Origin: Eremococcus coleocola DSM 15696 | Lineage (GTDB): Bacteria; Bacillota; Bacilli; Lactobacillales; Aerococcaceae | Direction of reading: 5' to 3' | Length of the DNA stretch: 64,000 nt | Assembly: GCF_000428865.1 (NCBI RefSeq) | Contig: NZ_AUAT01000001.1 | Span: forward strand, 1 to 64,000 | In this document: positions 35,783-45,135 of the stretch, piece by piece | Position numbering within the stretch: the stretch's first letter is position 1 | How the letters are laid out: each line of letters opens with the position of its first letter | The notes under the pieces: model-generated | Database searches by the model: none | What the model saw: the letters and a program-made list of their open reading frames with translations, nothing else | What the model was told of the DNA's origin: nothing | Position numbers and translations under genes: made by a program

Positions 35783-36811
35783 ATGAATAAAATAAATAAA
35801 CTAATTAAAGGCATCTGTCTATGTCTTGTTTTTGCATTAGTGGCTTGGTTTTTAGGACAAGTATTCCCCTTGATTGGTGGACCCGTCTTTGGCATTTTGC
35901 TAGGTATGTTATGTCATAATTTTGTCAAAGATGCGAAAGACTATCAAGTGGGGATTAAATTTACTGCTAAAAAAGTCCTTCAAGCAGCCGTTGTTCTATT
36001 AGGCTTTGGCTTAAATCTCAACATTATTCTCAAAACTGGAGCACAATCCCTACCGATTATTCTTTCGACCATCACTGTGGCCTTGGCCTTGGCTTACCTA
36101 ATGCAAAAAGTATTAAAATTACCCCTTAACCTTGCTACCCTGATTGGGGTTGGGTCTTCGATTTGTGGCGGTTCAGCTATTGCTGCAACAGCACCAGTAA
36201 TTGATGCGGATGACCAAGAAGTTGCTCAAGCTATTTCTGTTATATTTTTATTTAATGTCATTGCTGCTCTGGTTTTCCCAAGTTTAGGTCAAGCTTTAGG
36301 GTTTGACACAAGTAGCGGCCAAGCTTTTGGTATTTTTGCAGGAACCGCAGTCAACGATACTTCTTCAGTTACAGCCACTGCAGCTACTTGGGATTCCTTG
36401 TACCACTTAGGTAGCCAAACCTTAGACAAAGCTGTAACCGTAAAACTTACCCGAACCCTAGCTATTATACCGATTACACTTGGTCTAAGTTTTATCCAAA
36501 GTAAAAAGAATAGGACACACGATCAAAGATTTTCATTCAAGCGAGCTTTCCCTACCTTTATCCTATATTTCATCCTTGCTTCACTCATCACTAGTTTATT
36601 TTCCAGCTTTGGTTTCAATCCTTCCCTATTTAATCCCCTAAAGACTTTATCAAAATTTATGATAGTTATGGCCATGGTAGCGATTGGTTTAAATACCAAC
36701 CTAATCCAACTCATCCGTAAAGGGATTAAACCGATTTCTTTAGGCTTTACCTGTTGGCTTGGTATAACCCTAGTCAGCCTGGTCATGCAAAAGGTCATGG
36801 GCTTACTTTAA
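35783..36811 (+). CDS. YeiH-family putative sulfate exporter (UPF0324)
   Basis: The 342-residue membrane protein has about ten segments. It has the signature [21 protein letters not shown] and [19 protein letters not shown], diagnostic of the UPF0324/YeiH family. Members have been linked to sulfite or sulfate export, but the substrate here is unknown. GGAG precedes the ATG. It faces the CobW gene across a shared 160-base regulatory region, though each has its own promoter. Confidence 0.92.
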   Translation: MNKINKLIKGICLCLVFALVAWFLGQVFPLIGGPVFGILLGMLCHNFVKDAKDYQVGIKFTAKKVLQAAVVLLGFGLNLNIILKTGAQSLPIILSTITVALALAYLMQKVLKLPLNLATLIGVGSSICGGSAIAATAPVIDADDQEVAQAISVIFLFNVIAALVFPSLGQALGFDTSSGQAFGIFAGTAVNDTSSVTATAATWDSLYHLGSQTLDKAVTVKLTRTLAIIPITLGLSFIQSKKNRTHDQRFSFKRAFPTFILYFILASLITSLFSSFGFNPSLFNPLKTLSKFMIVMAMVAIGLNTNLIQLIRKGIKPISLGFTCWLGITLVSLVMQKVMGLL

Positions 36812-36829
36812 ACTTATCCTTATATTCAA

Positions 36830-36867
36830 AAAGGTTCCTCTGCTTGCTAGTCATGCGAGGAACCTTT
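36830..36867. terminator. Bidirectional terminator after yeiH
   Basis: AAAGGTTCCTC (36830-36840) and GAGGAACCTTT (36857-36867) form a perfect 11-bp stem. It lies between converging genes. Confidence 0.9.
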
Positions 36868-36881
36868 CAATTAAATTGTGC

Positions 36882-38417
36882 TTACTTCCTTGAATCTTCA
36901 AAATATTCAAAGATTTCTTGATCAGGATCTTGGTCTTGATGAAATTGATGGTATAGATCAATAATCTCTTGTTTATGCTTGTTCCATAAATCTTGACCTT
37001 CCTTTATTTGTTCCTTGGTAAAAGCTTGATTCTCTGCTTGTTGACGTTTTACCAAGGCTAACATTGCTGCCTTTTCTTGTGGATCCTGTATTTGATCTAT
37101 ACGAGATTGAATGGTCTCCCTAACCATCTCACGATATTCCCGAGCCCGAGACCGTTCTAATTCGATGTGCTTATGAATAATCTTCATCATTTCACGTGGT
37201 GAATGAAAAATCTCAACCACTGCGTTGACCGGATCTGCATCCACTAAAGAGTAAGTCAGCTTACCTAATAATGGCATAACAAAGACAGTTAGGGCTCCTG
37301 CGGCAACTAATACTGAAGCAATATCTGCTTGCATTAAACCTGCTCTCTGTGCTATTCCTGTAATTGCTACAATTAATGGTAAGGCTGTAGTACAATAAAA
37401 GGCCACTGAAAACCGATTGTGTATATCCAGTTTATCCTCTTTTTCCTTCTCTAAGGAAAGTGATACTACAATCGGGATAGCCCGAATTAAAACTAAACCT
37501 AGTATAAAAACGACTAGTAAGATGGGATACTTTAGCACGGCCGCTAAATCAATATGAGCACCTGATACAATAAAGAACAGGGGCACTAAAAAACCATAAG
37601 CAATACCATCTAACTTTTCCTCAAGATCCTTGTTATCTGCCGGACTGATATATCTTAAAACAAATCCAGCAGCAAAGGCTCCTAAGACAATATCCAATTC
37701 AAAAACAGCTGAAAAAGCGACCAGTAAAATTAATAATAAGATAGTTAGACGAACCATTGATTGAGAAGTAGTTTTGGCCTTAGTCTCAATAAAATTGTAA
37801 AGACGCGTATCATGTTCAACTGCCTTATTGGCAATGAATGAGATCCAAAGACAAATAATCACTAAGAGGCCCAAAATTAAACCTGTGGCCCAAGTGGCGC
37901 GGGTCGATAATAAAACTGCCATGGCTAAGACCGTGGCCAATTCTCCCCAAGTTCCGTAGGCAATCACTTTGTCTCCAATGACTGTATCCATTATGCCTTC
38001 TTCTTTTAAAATCGGCATCAAAGCCCCTAGAGCGGTCGTCGTAAACAGTAAGGCGGTGGCAATCTTACCTTGAGTGCCACTAGCCAATTGAGGCAGGAAA
38101 CTAGTTAAAATAAAGGCAATTAAAAATGAAACTGCCCAAGTTGCCAAGCCTTTTTTACCATCTTTTGCTGTTAAAACCCGTGGATTAATTTCATAACCCG
38201 CTAAAAGAAATAGAAAAGCACATCCTAGTTCAGATAAAACAGTAATTGCATTACTATCGGCTTTAATTAAGTCAAACATATTGGGTCCAAGAATTGCTCC
38301 AGCTACGATTAGAAGAACCGTTTCTGGTACAATTTGTTTGGGTATTATTCTTGCGACTATCGGTGTAAATGCTGAAATACCAGCGATAATCATGAGTGAG
38401 ATAAACATTTCTGTCAT
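36882..38417 (-). CDS. CPA2-family cation:proton antiporter
   Basis: The first 370 residues form about twelve membrane segments. Typical features are VPETVLLIVAGAILGP near the N-terminus and the core LGAFAAGFVLRY. The last 140 residues are soluble, charged and helical (ERSRAREYREMVRETIQ and beyond) without a TrkA-N domain. That tail could be a coiled regulatory region. Such proteins exchange Na+ or K+ for protons. It is a single gene with its start near 38417. Confidence 0.9.
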   Translation of the reverse strand: MTEMFISLMIIAGISAFTPIVARIIPKQIVPETVLLIVAGAILGPNMFDLIKADSNAITVLSELGCAFLFLLAGYEINPRVLTAKDGKKGLATWAVSFLIAFILTSFLPQLASGTQGKIATALLFTTTALGALMPILKEEGIMDTVIGDKVIAYGTWGELATVLAMAVLLSTRATWATGLILGLLVIICLWISFIANKAVEHDTRLYNFIETKAKTTSQSMVRLTILLLILLVAFSAVFELDIVLGAFAAGFVLRYISPADNKDLEEKLDGIAYGFLVPLFFIVSGAHIDLAAVLKYPILLVVFILGLVLIRAIPIVVSLSLEKEKEDKLDIHNRFSVAFYCTTALPLIVAITGIAQRAGLMQADIASVLVAAGALTVFVMPLLGKLTYSLVDADPVNAVVEIFHSPREMMKIIHKHIELERSRAREYREMVRETIQSRIDQIQDPQEKAAMLALVKRQQAENQAFTKEQIKEGQDLWNKHKQEIIDLYHQFHQDQDPDQEIFEYFEDSRK

Positions 38418-38531
38418 CGTTTTCTCCTCCTATCAATATAAAAAATCTACTTTATAAAGTAAATTATACACTGTTTCATAAAAATAGGCCTGACCTATGC
38501 TTATGAACAGAAAATATAGGAGAAATACCAA

Positions 38532-39131
38532 TTATTTATCAACTGGAAATAGTGCCGAAAGATTAGCAAAGGGATTATTTTCAATTAGTTCTTGGTTAGC
38601 TTGCTGAAGGTAACTTTCATTTTCTTCAAGTTCCAGTAATTTTTCATAGACTAATGCAGTCATTCGGGCATCGTTCAAGCTATTATGGCCTCTTCCCTTA
38701 ATTTTAAAATAATTCGCAACGGCTTGCAGACTAAGACCTCGACTACCCGCCAGATAAGAATCACGGCGGTTTCTTGCTTCTTCGTAAACATCAATTTGAT
38801 ACTGGGCATCTAAGTCTAAATTATTTGCCTTAAGTAAAGGTAAATCACTTTTTAAGGCATTATAACCGATTAAGGGTAGGTCACCCACAAAATCCTTAAC
38901 TTCATTCATCACCGTATCTATCTTTGGCGCGGCTTGTATCTGGTCTAAGGTAATGCCAGTCAATCCAGAAATAAAACTCGGAATTGCATGGTCGGTATTC
39001 ACAAAGCTATCAAAGTGAGCAACCTCCTGCCCCTGTTTAAATCGGACGGCTGAAACTTGAATAATCTGACTATCTTCCTCAAAAGAGGTGAACTCTAAAT
39101 CAAAAGCAATGTAATCTTTTAAACGTTCCAT
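38532..39131 (-). CDS. DEDD 3'-5' exonuclease (DnaQ-like)
   Basis: The 199-residue protein has the exonuclease motifs AFDLEFTSF (Exo I, Asp and Glu), LIGYNALKSDLPLL (Exo II) and HNSLNDARMTALVYEKL (Exo III, DEDDh His and Asp). It resembles the epsilon-like proofreading fold without polymerase or helicase domains. Free-standing members act in DNA repair or RNA turnover; which one applies is not visible. Confidence 0.9.
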   Translation of the reverse strand: MERLKDYIAFDLEFTSFEEDSQIIQVSAVRFKQGQEVAHFDSFVNTDHAIPSFISGLTGITLDQIQAAPKIDTVMNEVKDFVGDLPLIGYNALKSDLPLLKANNLDLDAQYQIDVYEEARNRRDSYLAGSRGLSLQAVANYFKIKGRGHNSLNDARMTALVYEKLLELEENESYLQQANQELIENNPFANLSALFPVDK

Positions 39132-39313
39132 TGATTTCCTCCATTAAAATTTAAATATATAGATTAAATATAGGGCATTAAAATAGCATCCTCTACCGTC
39201 ACCCTTCTTTCTAGTAATTACCAAAATAATCTAACTATATAAGCCTACATAGATCATAAATCTTTCCAAAAAGATAAATTTAATAGAATCACTAAAAAGA
39301 ATACTCAGTCATT

Positions 39314-39679
39314 TTAGTCCCGAGTAGGCACTATAAAAAATAAGGTAATTAACATTGAAATTGTGATAAAAGTTAAGCCAGCTTTTAACCATAAGGAAGG
39401 TGCAAAAAAAATAGAAATCCCCATCAAGATAAGGAAATTTAAAGCCATTTTCTTTTTCCGCTGATGAGGAATAGAACGAGTTTCAAGATAATCGGCCACA
39501 TAGAACTGATAGATTTTAGTCTGTTTTAACCATGTGTCAAACCTTTCAGAAGACCTTGCAAAACAATAGGCAGTCAAAAGTATGAAGGGGGTCGTCGGTA
39601 AAACTGGCAAAATAACTCCCATTGAACCTAAGAAAAAAGAAATAAAACCAATAATCAGATATAAAATTTTCACAGTCAC
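39314..39679 (-). CDS. YbaN-family inner-membrane protein (DUF454)
   Basis: The 121-residue protein has three or four membrane segments and the family signature LPTTPFILLTAYCFARSSERF. The block KQTKIYQFYVADYLETRSIP follows, a loop shared with E. coli YbaN. Function is unknown. It lies 22 bases before tatD-like and tcdA genes in reading direction order tcdA, tatD, ybaN, so it may be the last gene of that unit. Confidence 0.9.
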   Translation of the reverse strand: MTVKILYLIIGFISFFLGSMGVILPVLPTTPFILLTAYCFARSSERFDTWLKQTKIYQFYVADYLETRSIPHQRKKKMALNFLILMGISIFFAPSLWLKAGLTFITISMLITLFFIVPTRD

Positions 39680-39701
39680 ACTCCTAAAATGTTTGTAAAT
39701 A

Positions 39702-40514
39702 TTAAGGATAAAGCTTTTTTTGATTCAAAAATAATTGTCTACGAAAATCAGCTTGACGTATCTCTGACACTTGGTCTAAAGTATCGTTCAAACTGGATTC
39801 CAAAGCAAGCAATAGCTTATCGACACCTACTTCTTGCCCATTAATATGGCTAGCTGGTAAATCACTTTCTAGTAAAAGTCGCTCCGCAGGTACTTGTTTA
39901 ATATAAGCCCGTCCCTTCTTTCGTTGTAACATCTCCGGATGAACCGATATATAGCCACCTAATCGAATTAATTGAGTTAATTCATCAGACTTCCCATTAA
40001 AACGATGAAAAATGGGAATGATTTTCTGACCTAATTGCGAGGACCACGGCATTAAAACACCTAAAACTTCACTTGCTGATCTGACGGTATGAATCGACAA
40101 GATGTATTTCTTATCCTGTCCTCTCTGGTCCCCAAGCATATTAAAAATCTCTGCCAAAACATAGGTTTGAAGACTTTGATTAGCCTGGCTTAAACGTTTG
40201 TGATTCCAGTCCAGACCAATTTCGCCAATATAATGGGTTTGATTCAAATTATCGGAAAAAATCTTAAGTTCCTGGTCAGCCTGTTGATATGATGTGATAT
40301 ACCAGGGATGAAAACCTAAGGATGGAATGACTTCTTTAGGATTTCCTTGAGATTTTAGAAAGTCTATGAGCCCATTATACTGCGACGGCAAAACAGTTTG
40401 CCCGACCAACCTCAGGCCATGCTTTTTCAGTTGGTCAATTAAGGCTGTCCTTAAATTACGGTCTTGAATAAAATCAAAATGGTAATGACTATCAATTATT
40501 TGCATCTTAGTCAT
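39702..40514 (-). CDS. TatD-family metal-dependent hydrolase
   Basis: The amidohydrolase-fold protein has the metal ligands in DSHYHFD, GEIGLDW, SIHTVRSA and LLESDLP. E. coli TatD is a metal-dependent DNase with a role in repair. The 270 residues are normal in length. Sequence between the motifs is rather divergent, so it may be a sister group rather than YabD proper. Its ATG overlaps the tcdA stop (ATGA), so the two are translationally coupled. An internal ATG at 40505 is an alternative start. Confidence 0.87.
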   Translation of the reverse strand: MTKMQIIDSHYHFDFIQDRNLRTALIDQLKKHGLRLVGQTVLPSQYNGLIDFLKSQGNPKEVIPSLGFHPWYITSYQQADQELKIFSDNLNQTHYIGEIGLDWNHKRLSQANQSLQTYVLAEIFNMLGDQRGQDKKYILSIHTVRSASEVLGVLMPWSSQLGQKIIPIFHRFNGKSDELTQLIRLGGYISVHPEMLQRKKGRAYIKQVPAERLLLESDLPASHINGQEVGVDKLLLALESSLNDTLDQVSEIRQADFRRQLFLNQKKLYP

Positions 40515-41254
40515 CTCGTCCCTTTGGGCATGGCTTCAAGTTTAGTTAAGCGCCGAATCACTTTTCCGGCTAACATTTGTCCCATAATCGGTGGCATATA
40601 TGACATAGAACCCAGGGTAGCCCCCTTTTCTCGGCCTTGAGGATTTGACACTTTAAATGGGATTTCATTAGAATATAAGACCTCTAAATTTTTTATATCA
40701 CGTTTACGACATTCTCGGCGCATGACTTTGGAGAGAGGACAATAAGTCGTATGTTCAATAAAATCAAATTTTAAATAAGATGGATCTAATTTGTTGGCTG
40801 CCCCCATTGCAGCTAAAAGAGGCAGGTCTTGACTTTGGCACCACTGCGCTATGGTTAATTTGGGAGAAACAGTATCAATACAATCAATGACATAGTCTGG
40901 TCTGCCAAATTGCCCAAGAAGCTCATTAATATTATCTTTATGAAGAAAAGCCGCCATACTTTCCAACTGACAATCAGGATTAATATCCTTGATAATATCT
41001 GACATAACCTCTACTTTTAAACGTCCCAGGGTTGATTCGAAAGCCAAGGCCTGACGGTTAATATTTGATCGTTCAATCCGGTCACGATCTACGAGAATAA
41101 GCTGGCCCACCCCACCACGAGCTAAGGCAATCGCACAAGCAGAGCCAACTCCGCCTAATCCTAACACCATTACTCTAGCCTTGGCCAAATCTCTTAGTCC
41201 CTCATTGTTTAATAATAAGCGTAATCGATCCAAACGTTCTGATTTTATATCCAT
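40511..41254 (-). CDS. tcdA: tRNA threonylcarbamoyladenosine dehydratase (TcdA)
   Basis: This E1-like enzyme cyclises t6A at tRNA position 37 to ct6A using ATP. Marks are GLGGVGSACAIALARGGVG (about 32-50), DRDRIERSNINRQ, DCIDTVSPKL and AAMGAANKLDPS. The cysteines typical of this clade are in TTYCPLSKVMRRECR. The 247-residue length is normal. It is the first gene of tcdA-tatD-ybaN. Confidence 0.93.
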   Translation of the reverse strand: MDIKSERLDRLRLLLNNEGLRDLAKARVMVLGLGGVGSACAIALARGGVGQLILVDRDRIERSNINRQALAFESTLGRLKVEVMSDIIKDINPDCQLESMAAFLHKDNINELLGQFGRPDYVIDCIDTVSPKLTIAQWCQSQDLPLLAAMGAANKLDPSYLKFDFIEHTTYCPLSKVMRRECRKRDIKNLEVLYSNEIPFKVSNPQGREKGATLGSMSYMPPIMGQMLAGKVIRRLTKLEAMPKGTR

Positions 41255-41267
41255 ACTTCAATTCCTT

Positions 41268-41930
41268 CTATAAATAGTCTAAAACCCACTGAATACCATC
41301 TGCTAACCGTTTTTCTGAATTTTGAACATGATTGCCAGAGTTCCATTGGAGGTAAGACTTACTTGTATTTCTTTTTAAGTAGTCCGCTTGCAAAAGAAAA
41401 CGGTCTGCCACCTGAGCCATCGTCTGATTTTTTGTCTTCGCTTCCTTATCCCCTAAACTTAGATAAACAAGGGGGCTCAAGCAAGTATTCTTATCAATAT
41501 ACTTATCCCAATCTTGATACCAAACTGAAGCTGAGGCTGGGACAAAGCATGCAAAAATTTTAGTTTGATAGCTAGACCATAAGCTAAAGAGTCCACCTAA
41601 GGAATAGCCTAGCAAAATTACAGGAAAAATCTGAGGATTGTATTTTACAAGTAAGTCTTTAAGAATAAAGTCTAAAATAACTTGAGCTTGACCGGAAAAA
41701 TCCTTTTAACCAAAAAGTGCAGGAGCTGGCCAAGGGCTCATCTCAGCCTCCCAATCAAGAATTTCCAGGCCAATAAAAGAAAAGTTTAATTTTGTTTGTT
41801 TTATCAGGTCTAATTATCTATCCAATAATTCAACATCATGGTAATCACACACTTGAAGGACTAAACAATCTGTATTATCTAACAAATCAAGATATAGTTT
41901 ATAGTGGTGACACATTTCTGTTTTAATCAT
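41268..41930 (-). pseudogene. Alpha/beta hydrolase gene inactivated by two nonsense codons
   Basis: One frame from ATG at 41930 (AGGATTGATC upstream) to the stop at 41268 would give about 220 residues. It contains the nucleophile elbow LLGYSLGGLFSLW, PASASVWYQDW, an Asp in YLSLGDKEAK and a late His in WNSGNHVQ. So it is a serine hydrolase of the esterase type. Two TAA codons interrupt it at codons 39 (41814-41816) and 75 (41706-41708), with no frameshift. The C-terminal half still holds Ser, Asp and His, but the lid and N-terminal strands are lost in any restart. Recent inactivation is likely. Confidence 0.85.
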
Positions 41931-41986
41931 GATCAATCCTACTTTTATAACTATTAGAATAGCAAGACAGATTCATATTGACAAGT

Positions 41987-43522
41987 TTATTCGAACTCCT
42001 TGTGCTTTAATTCATCAATTTTATTTTTTAAAGCCTTAATCTCATCCAAATTAGCTTGTGAATCCATTACTAAATTTTGTAAGCGAAATTCTAATAAAGC
42101 AATTTTCTTACTTAGTGTATCCTTATATTTATTTTGATACTGTGGCCAAAGTAGATGACTGTCCTTGATTTTTAATTCCAGCTGGCAGGTTGACTGAAGA
42201 AAAGCATTATCATGGGATACCATAAGTAGGGCTCCAGGATACGTTTTAATAAAATCTTCCACCGCTTCTAAGGTCCTTATATCCAAAAAGTTAGTCGGTT
42301 CATCCAATAATAAGAGGTTATAATCACCTAAGAGTATTCTTGCCAAAGATAGGCGGACCTGTTCTCCTCCGGATAAGCTACCACTTTCCTGGTTTAGTTT
42401 ATGGTCCACAAAGCCTAAAGATGCTAATACTTGTTTAATTAAGTAGATATCTTGAAGGGAATGCTCGCTAACATTTGCAAGAACAGACTGTTCCTTGTTT
42501 AAATTTCTTAAATTCTGGGCAAAATAACCAATTTTCAAGTCTGGACTATAATAACCTTGATATATTTGCTTAACTATTCCCCTTAAGAAAGTAGTTTTGC
42601 CTGCCTGATTTTGTCCAGTTAAAGCTATTTTTTGTCCCATTTTTAATTTGAACGTATTAAAATCAAATAATTTTCGTTTCTGGATCATAACCTCACCTGG
42701 CTCAAGATTTAACAAAGTTTTTGATTTAGGATCCAAAGCCCCAACCGACTTAAATAGATACTGAGTTTCCTGACTTGGTGCGGCAACTTCTTCTAATTTA
42801 TCCAACCGCTTTTGCAAGCTTTTTGCCCGCTTAGCCATAGCTTTCTCCTGACCATCGTAACCACCGGCAAAGTTGTTAACTTTATAGTCTGATACAGATA
42901 CTGACGCTTTGCGTTTTTTGAAGTGCTTAGCTTTTTCTCGACGATTATGCATATCCCGGGTCAACTGTTTCCGTTTTGCCTGGTAAGCCTCATAGTCCTG
43001 GGCTTGTTTCGCGATGGCCTGGTCCTTCTCCTTTTTATAGTCAGTGTAATTTCCTTGATAAGTCGTCAATTTTCCCTGGTCTAACTCCCAGATTTGATAG
43101 ACCGTTTGATTTAATAAGGTCCGATCATGACTAGCCATAATCAAAGTGCCTGAATATACTTTAAGCTGATCAATCAACCACTGGCGCCAATCTTGATCTA
43201 AGTTAGTTGATGGTTCGTCTAAAATAAGGATCGGAGCGTTACTTTCAAAAGATTTCTGTAACTCACTGAGGGTTTGCTGCCCTCCAGACATAGTTGAAAC
43301 AGGTTTTAATTGTGGTAAATAAGCAAATTTGCTATTGATTTGACACTTTCCTTGATAATCGTTATCCTGACCAATCAAAATTTTAAGTAAAGAGCTTTTA
43401 CCTTGACCATTGGGGCCAACTAAGCCAATCCTAGCACCCTTTTCTACTAGAATCTCCTTGATTTCAAATAGTATGTGACCTGCAATTTCTTTTTTTAAAT
43501 TATAAATTTCAATCTCAGACAT
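41987..43522 (-). CDS. ABC-F ribosome protection protein of the antibiotic-resistance type
   Basis: The 511-residue protein has two ATPase domains and no membrane part. NBD1 shows GPNGQGKSS, the signature MSGGQQT and LILDEPSTNLD. A strongly basic linker follows (about 190-235, KHFKKRKASVS). NBD2 shows GQNQAGKTT, LSGGEQVRL and LLLLDEPTNFLD. The short NBD1 without an arm, and the length near 510, fit Vga/Lsa/VmlR-type proteins that protect ribosomes from PLS antibiotics. The leader (43523-43719) supports drug-induced control. Which drugs apply cannot be read. The ATG at 43522 follows AAAGGTGG. Confidence 0.82.
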   Translation of the reverse strand: MSEIEIYNLKKEIAGHILFEIKEILVEKGARIGLVGPNGQGKSSLLKILIGQDNDYQGKCQINSKFAYLPQLKPVSTMSGGQQTLSELQKSFESNAPILILDEPSTNLDQDWRQWLIDQLKVYSGTLIMASHDRTLLNQTVYQIWELDQGKLTTYQGNYTDYKKEKDQAIAKQAQDYEAYQAKRKQLTRDMHNRREKAKHFKKRKASVSVSDYKVNNFAGGYDGQEKAMAKRAKSLQKRLDKLEEVAAPSQETQYLFKSVGALDPKSKTLLNLEPGEVMIQKRKLFDFNTFKLKMGQKIALTGQNQAGKTTFLRGIVKQIYQGYYSPDLKIGYFAQNLRNLNKEQSVLANVSEHSLQDIYLIKQVLASLGFVDHKLNQESGSLSGGEQVRLSLARILLGDYNLLLLDEPTNFLDIRTLEAVEDFIKTYPGALLMVSHDNAFLQSTCQLELKIKDSHLLWPQYQNKYKDTLSKKIALLEFRLQNLVMDSQANLDEIKALKNKIDELKHKEFE

Positions 43523-43719
43523 CACTATGTCCACCTTTCTTTTTACCTTGTCCTAAAAACAAGCTAAGCAAAAAAGTGCACACAAAAAGACAGGGTAAAT
43601 TTAATTAAGCCTGTGCTAAAGTGCATACTTCTCCCTCAAAAATTAAGGGTTGCTTAGCATCACTTAATTAAATTATCCATGTCTTTATACCTCTCGTTCT
43701 TTTATTTAAATTAATTATA
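43523..43719 (-). promoter_or_regulatory. Attenuator-like leader of the ABC-F gene
   Basis: An extended -10 promoter (TGTTATAAT, -10 at 43714-43719) precedes a leader with a 6-codon open frame (43660-43680). The end of that frame is in a 12-base segment (43663-43674) that perfectly complements 43598-43609. The latter is the loop of a stem, 43610-43614 with 43590-43594, that is followed by five T. GCTAAGCA near the frame pairs with TGCTTAGC near 43563-43570, next to a T6 tract. Exclusive pairings around a tiny frame are how msr, vga and vmlR genes are induced. Confidence 0.7.
43660..43680 (-). CDS. Leader peptide MDNLIK upstream of the ABC-F gene
   Basis: Six codons run from the ATG at 43680 to TGA at 43660. 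GAGAGG lies 9 bases upstream, so it should be translated. It is in the leader of the ABC-F gene, overlaps one arm of a 12-bp pairing, and may act as the drug sensor by ribosome stalling. Confidence 0.6.
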   Translation of the reverse strand: MDNLIK

Positions 43720-43780
43720 ACACATTAATGCAATATCATCCTGCTTGATTAAAATTTTCTTATTTTAGAAAATTAGCAGT

Positions 43781-43975
43781 TTATATCAATAAACTCAAGT
43801 CAGTCATCATTTGTTTGACTTGTTCATCAACAGGGTAAGTCTCATTCTCACCGATTAGTTCAAGCGCAGCAATCGCCACTTTAGACAAAGAAACCGTCAT
43901 ATCTGCCACAATTTCTTGATCATTTACAAATGACTTTAAGGTGTTGATGGTATTAATATCATGCTTCCCCATCAT
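43781..43975 (-). CDS. Small hypothetical protein beside the cadD remnant
   Basis: The frame encodes 64 residues starting MMGKHDINTINTLKSF and ending MMTDLSLLI. The sequence is acidic and helical in appearance, with no membrane segment, and I do not recognise it. Its ATG overlaps the stop of the cadD remnant by one base (TAATG). That could mean former translational coupling. There is no clear binding site. As its neighbours are broken genes, it may be decayed too. Confidence 0.35.
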   Translation of the reverse strand: MMGKHDINTINTLKSFVNDQEIVADMTVSLSKVAIAALELIGENETYPVDEQVKQMMTDLSLLI

Positions 43976-44517
43976 TATAGTGGAACCATGATTCTTTCAA
44001 ATTCTTCAATTATCTCTGACACACTCGATAATTTAGTTAACCAGCGACTTAATTCAATTAATATAATAATCCCTAGAAAAAATACTAGTAAAACAAGTCC
44101 TAGGTACTGGCTCTTGAAGGCTGTAAAATAAGGAATGTAAACTCCTAAATTGTCACCACCAGAAGTAATGGTCATTAAAGTAATTGTCCAAAAAATCGTC
44201 TCTTGGAGTTATAGATTTGACTCGTGAGCTCAGCTGGATCCTCCTCTTCTTCCCCTATTAATGCAAACCGAATACCTAAAAAATAGGAATTAAGCCTAAT
44301 AATCCGGTCAACCCGGCTGCAGGTGTAAAGTTTAGCAGATAGGCAAAGAGTAATGATACCATCACCAAAAAACCGATGCCCAAAAATTGCCCTGTATAAA
44401 TTTATTTTATCTAATTAGCACTTTTGACCTGGGGAATCAAAATAAGCAAAATAAGCAAAATAAGCAGATAATCAATACTGGTCGAAACATAAACAGCAAC
44501 TGCTGAAATTAAAGTAT
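43975..44517 (-). pseudogene. cadD-like cadmium resistance transporter, broken
   Basis: Fragments spread over three frames rebuild a CadD-type membrane protein. They are [34 protein letters not shown] with [27 protein letters not shown], and TITSGGDNLGVYIPYFT. The last piece alone is 66 codons (43975-44175). The gene has lost its start codon and carries two in-frame stops in the first third, plus at least two frameshifts (near 44280 and 44180). CadD proteins export cadmium. The gene is clearly dead. Confidence 0.8.
44439..44465. repeat. Three tandem copies of a 9-bp unit in the cadD remnant
   Basis: AAAATAAGC occurs three times in a row. On the minus strand it encodes LIL-LIL-LIL-type residues of a membrane segment, so it looks like slippage in the decaying gene. 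Confidence 0.9.
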
Positions 44518-44905
44518 GCTAAGTTATTTACCATCCGATAAAGCCACCTTAATTCCTTTTGTTTCCATTTCTAAAGAAATACTAAGTCAGATGAATACCC
44601 TTAGCGTAGCTGATTTTTCCCAAGAAAAAATACCCTATCAGTTATTGGATGTACGCCACCCTAAGGAAATCACTCGGATTGTACCTCAAAAAAACCTGAT
44701 CAATTTGCCATTTTAAAGCTTACTTAAGGTATATTCTCAACTAGATCAGAATCTTCCTATTTTTTGTCTCTGTGGCTCAGGAGGACGTGCCACCGCAGGT
44801 GGTGCTTACCAAATTAAACAAGGCTTTTCTGATGTTTGGGTGATTGAAGGCAGGATGAAGGCTATTGAAAGCTATCGTGAGTTTCATCCCAATTTATTAC
44901 AATAA
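44516..44905 (+). pseudogene. Rhodanese-domain gene interrupted by a stop codon
   Basis: One plus-strand frame reads YQLLDVRHPKEITRIVP, then a TAA at 44714-44716, then LPIFCLCGSGGRATAGGAYQIKQGFSDVWVIEG and ends at 44905. The first part holds the rhodanese fold start. The second holds the active-site loop with Cys (CLCGSGGRA). No convincing start or binding site is seen at 44516, so the 5' part is probably lost where it meets the cadD remnant. It was likely a sulfurtransferase, possibly part of a larger protein. A strong terminator follows. Confidence 0.78.
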
Positions 44906-44917
44906 TAAAAGGAGTCG

Positions 44918-44947
44918 AAGGGGCTGGGCTTTTTTGCCCAGCCCCTT
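44918..44947. terminator. Strong terminator after the rhodanese remnant
   Basis: AAGGGGCTGGGC (44918-44929) and GCCCAGCCCCTT (44936-44947) form a perfect 12-bp stem with a six-T loop. Confidence 0.85.
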
Positions 44948-44977
44948 GTATTTAATTAAACACTAGATGTTTTATCG

Positions 44978-45050
44978 CAGTAGTTTGCTGTGGTTCTTGG
45001 AGTGAAACGACTTAGAAACACAGTAATTAAGCGAAGGGATAAGCTTAACT
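44978..45050 (+). repeat. Structured repeat element, copy A
   Basis: After CAGTAG, the arm CTG-TGGTTC pairs with GAAACA-CAG around the 18-base loop TTGGAGTGAAACGACTTA (44997-45014). One T follows, then a 26-base second hairpin (45025-45050, AATTAAGC with GCTTAACT). It lies in a 460-base stretch without a functional gene, between the rhodanese remnant and the glnQ-like gene. Copies B and C have the same layout but different stem sequences. Confidence 0.85.
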
Positions 45051-45135
45051 TCTATGTAGCAAAGCGATTTATTCCATCCTAGTCAACTATGCGGGGGGCG
45101 GGCAATCAAGGCAGCTGAGCTCTAGATGATAAGGA

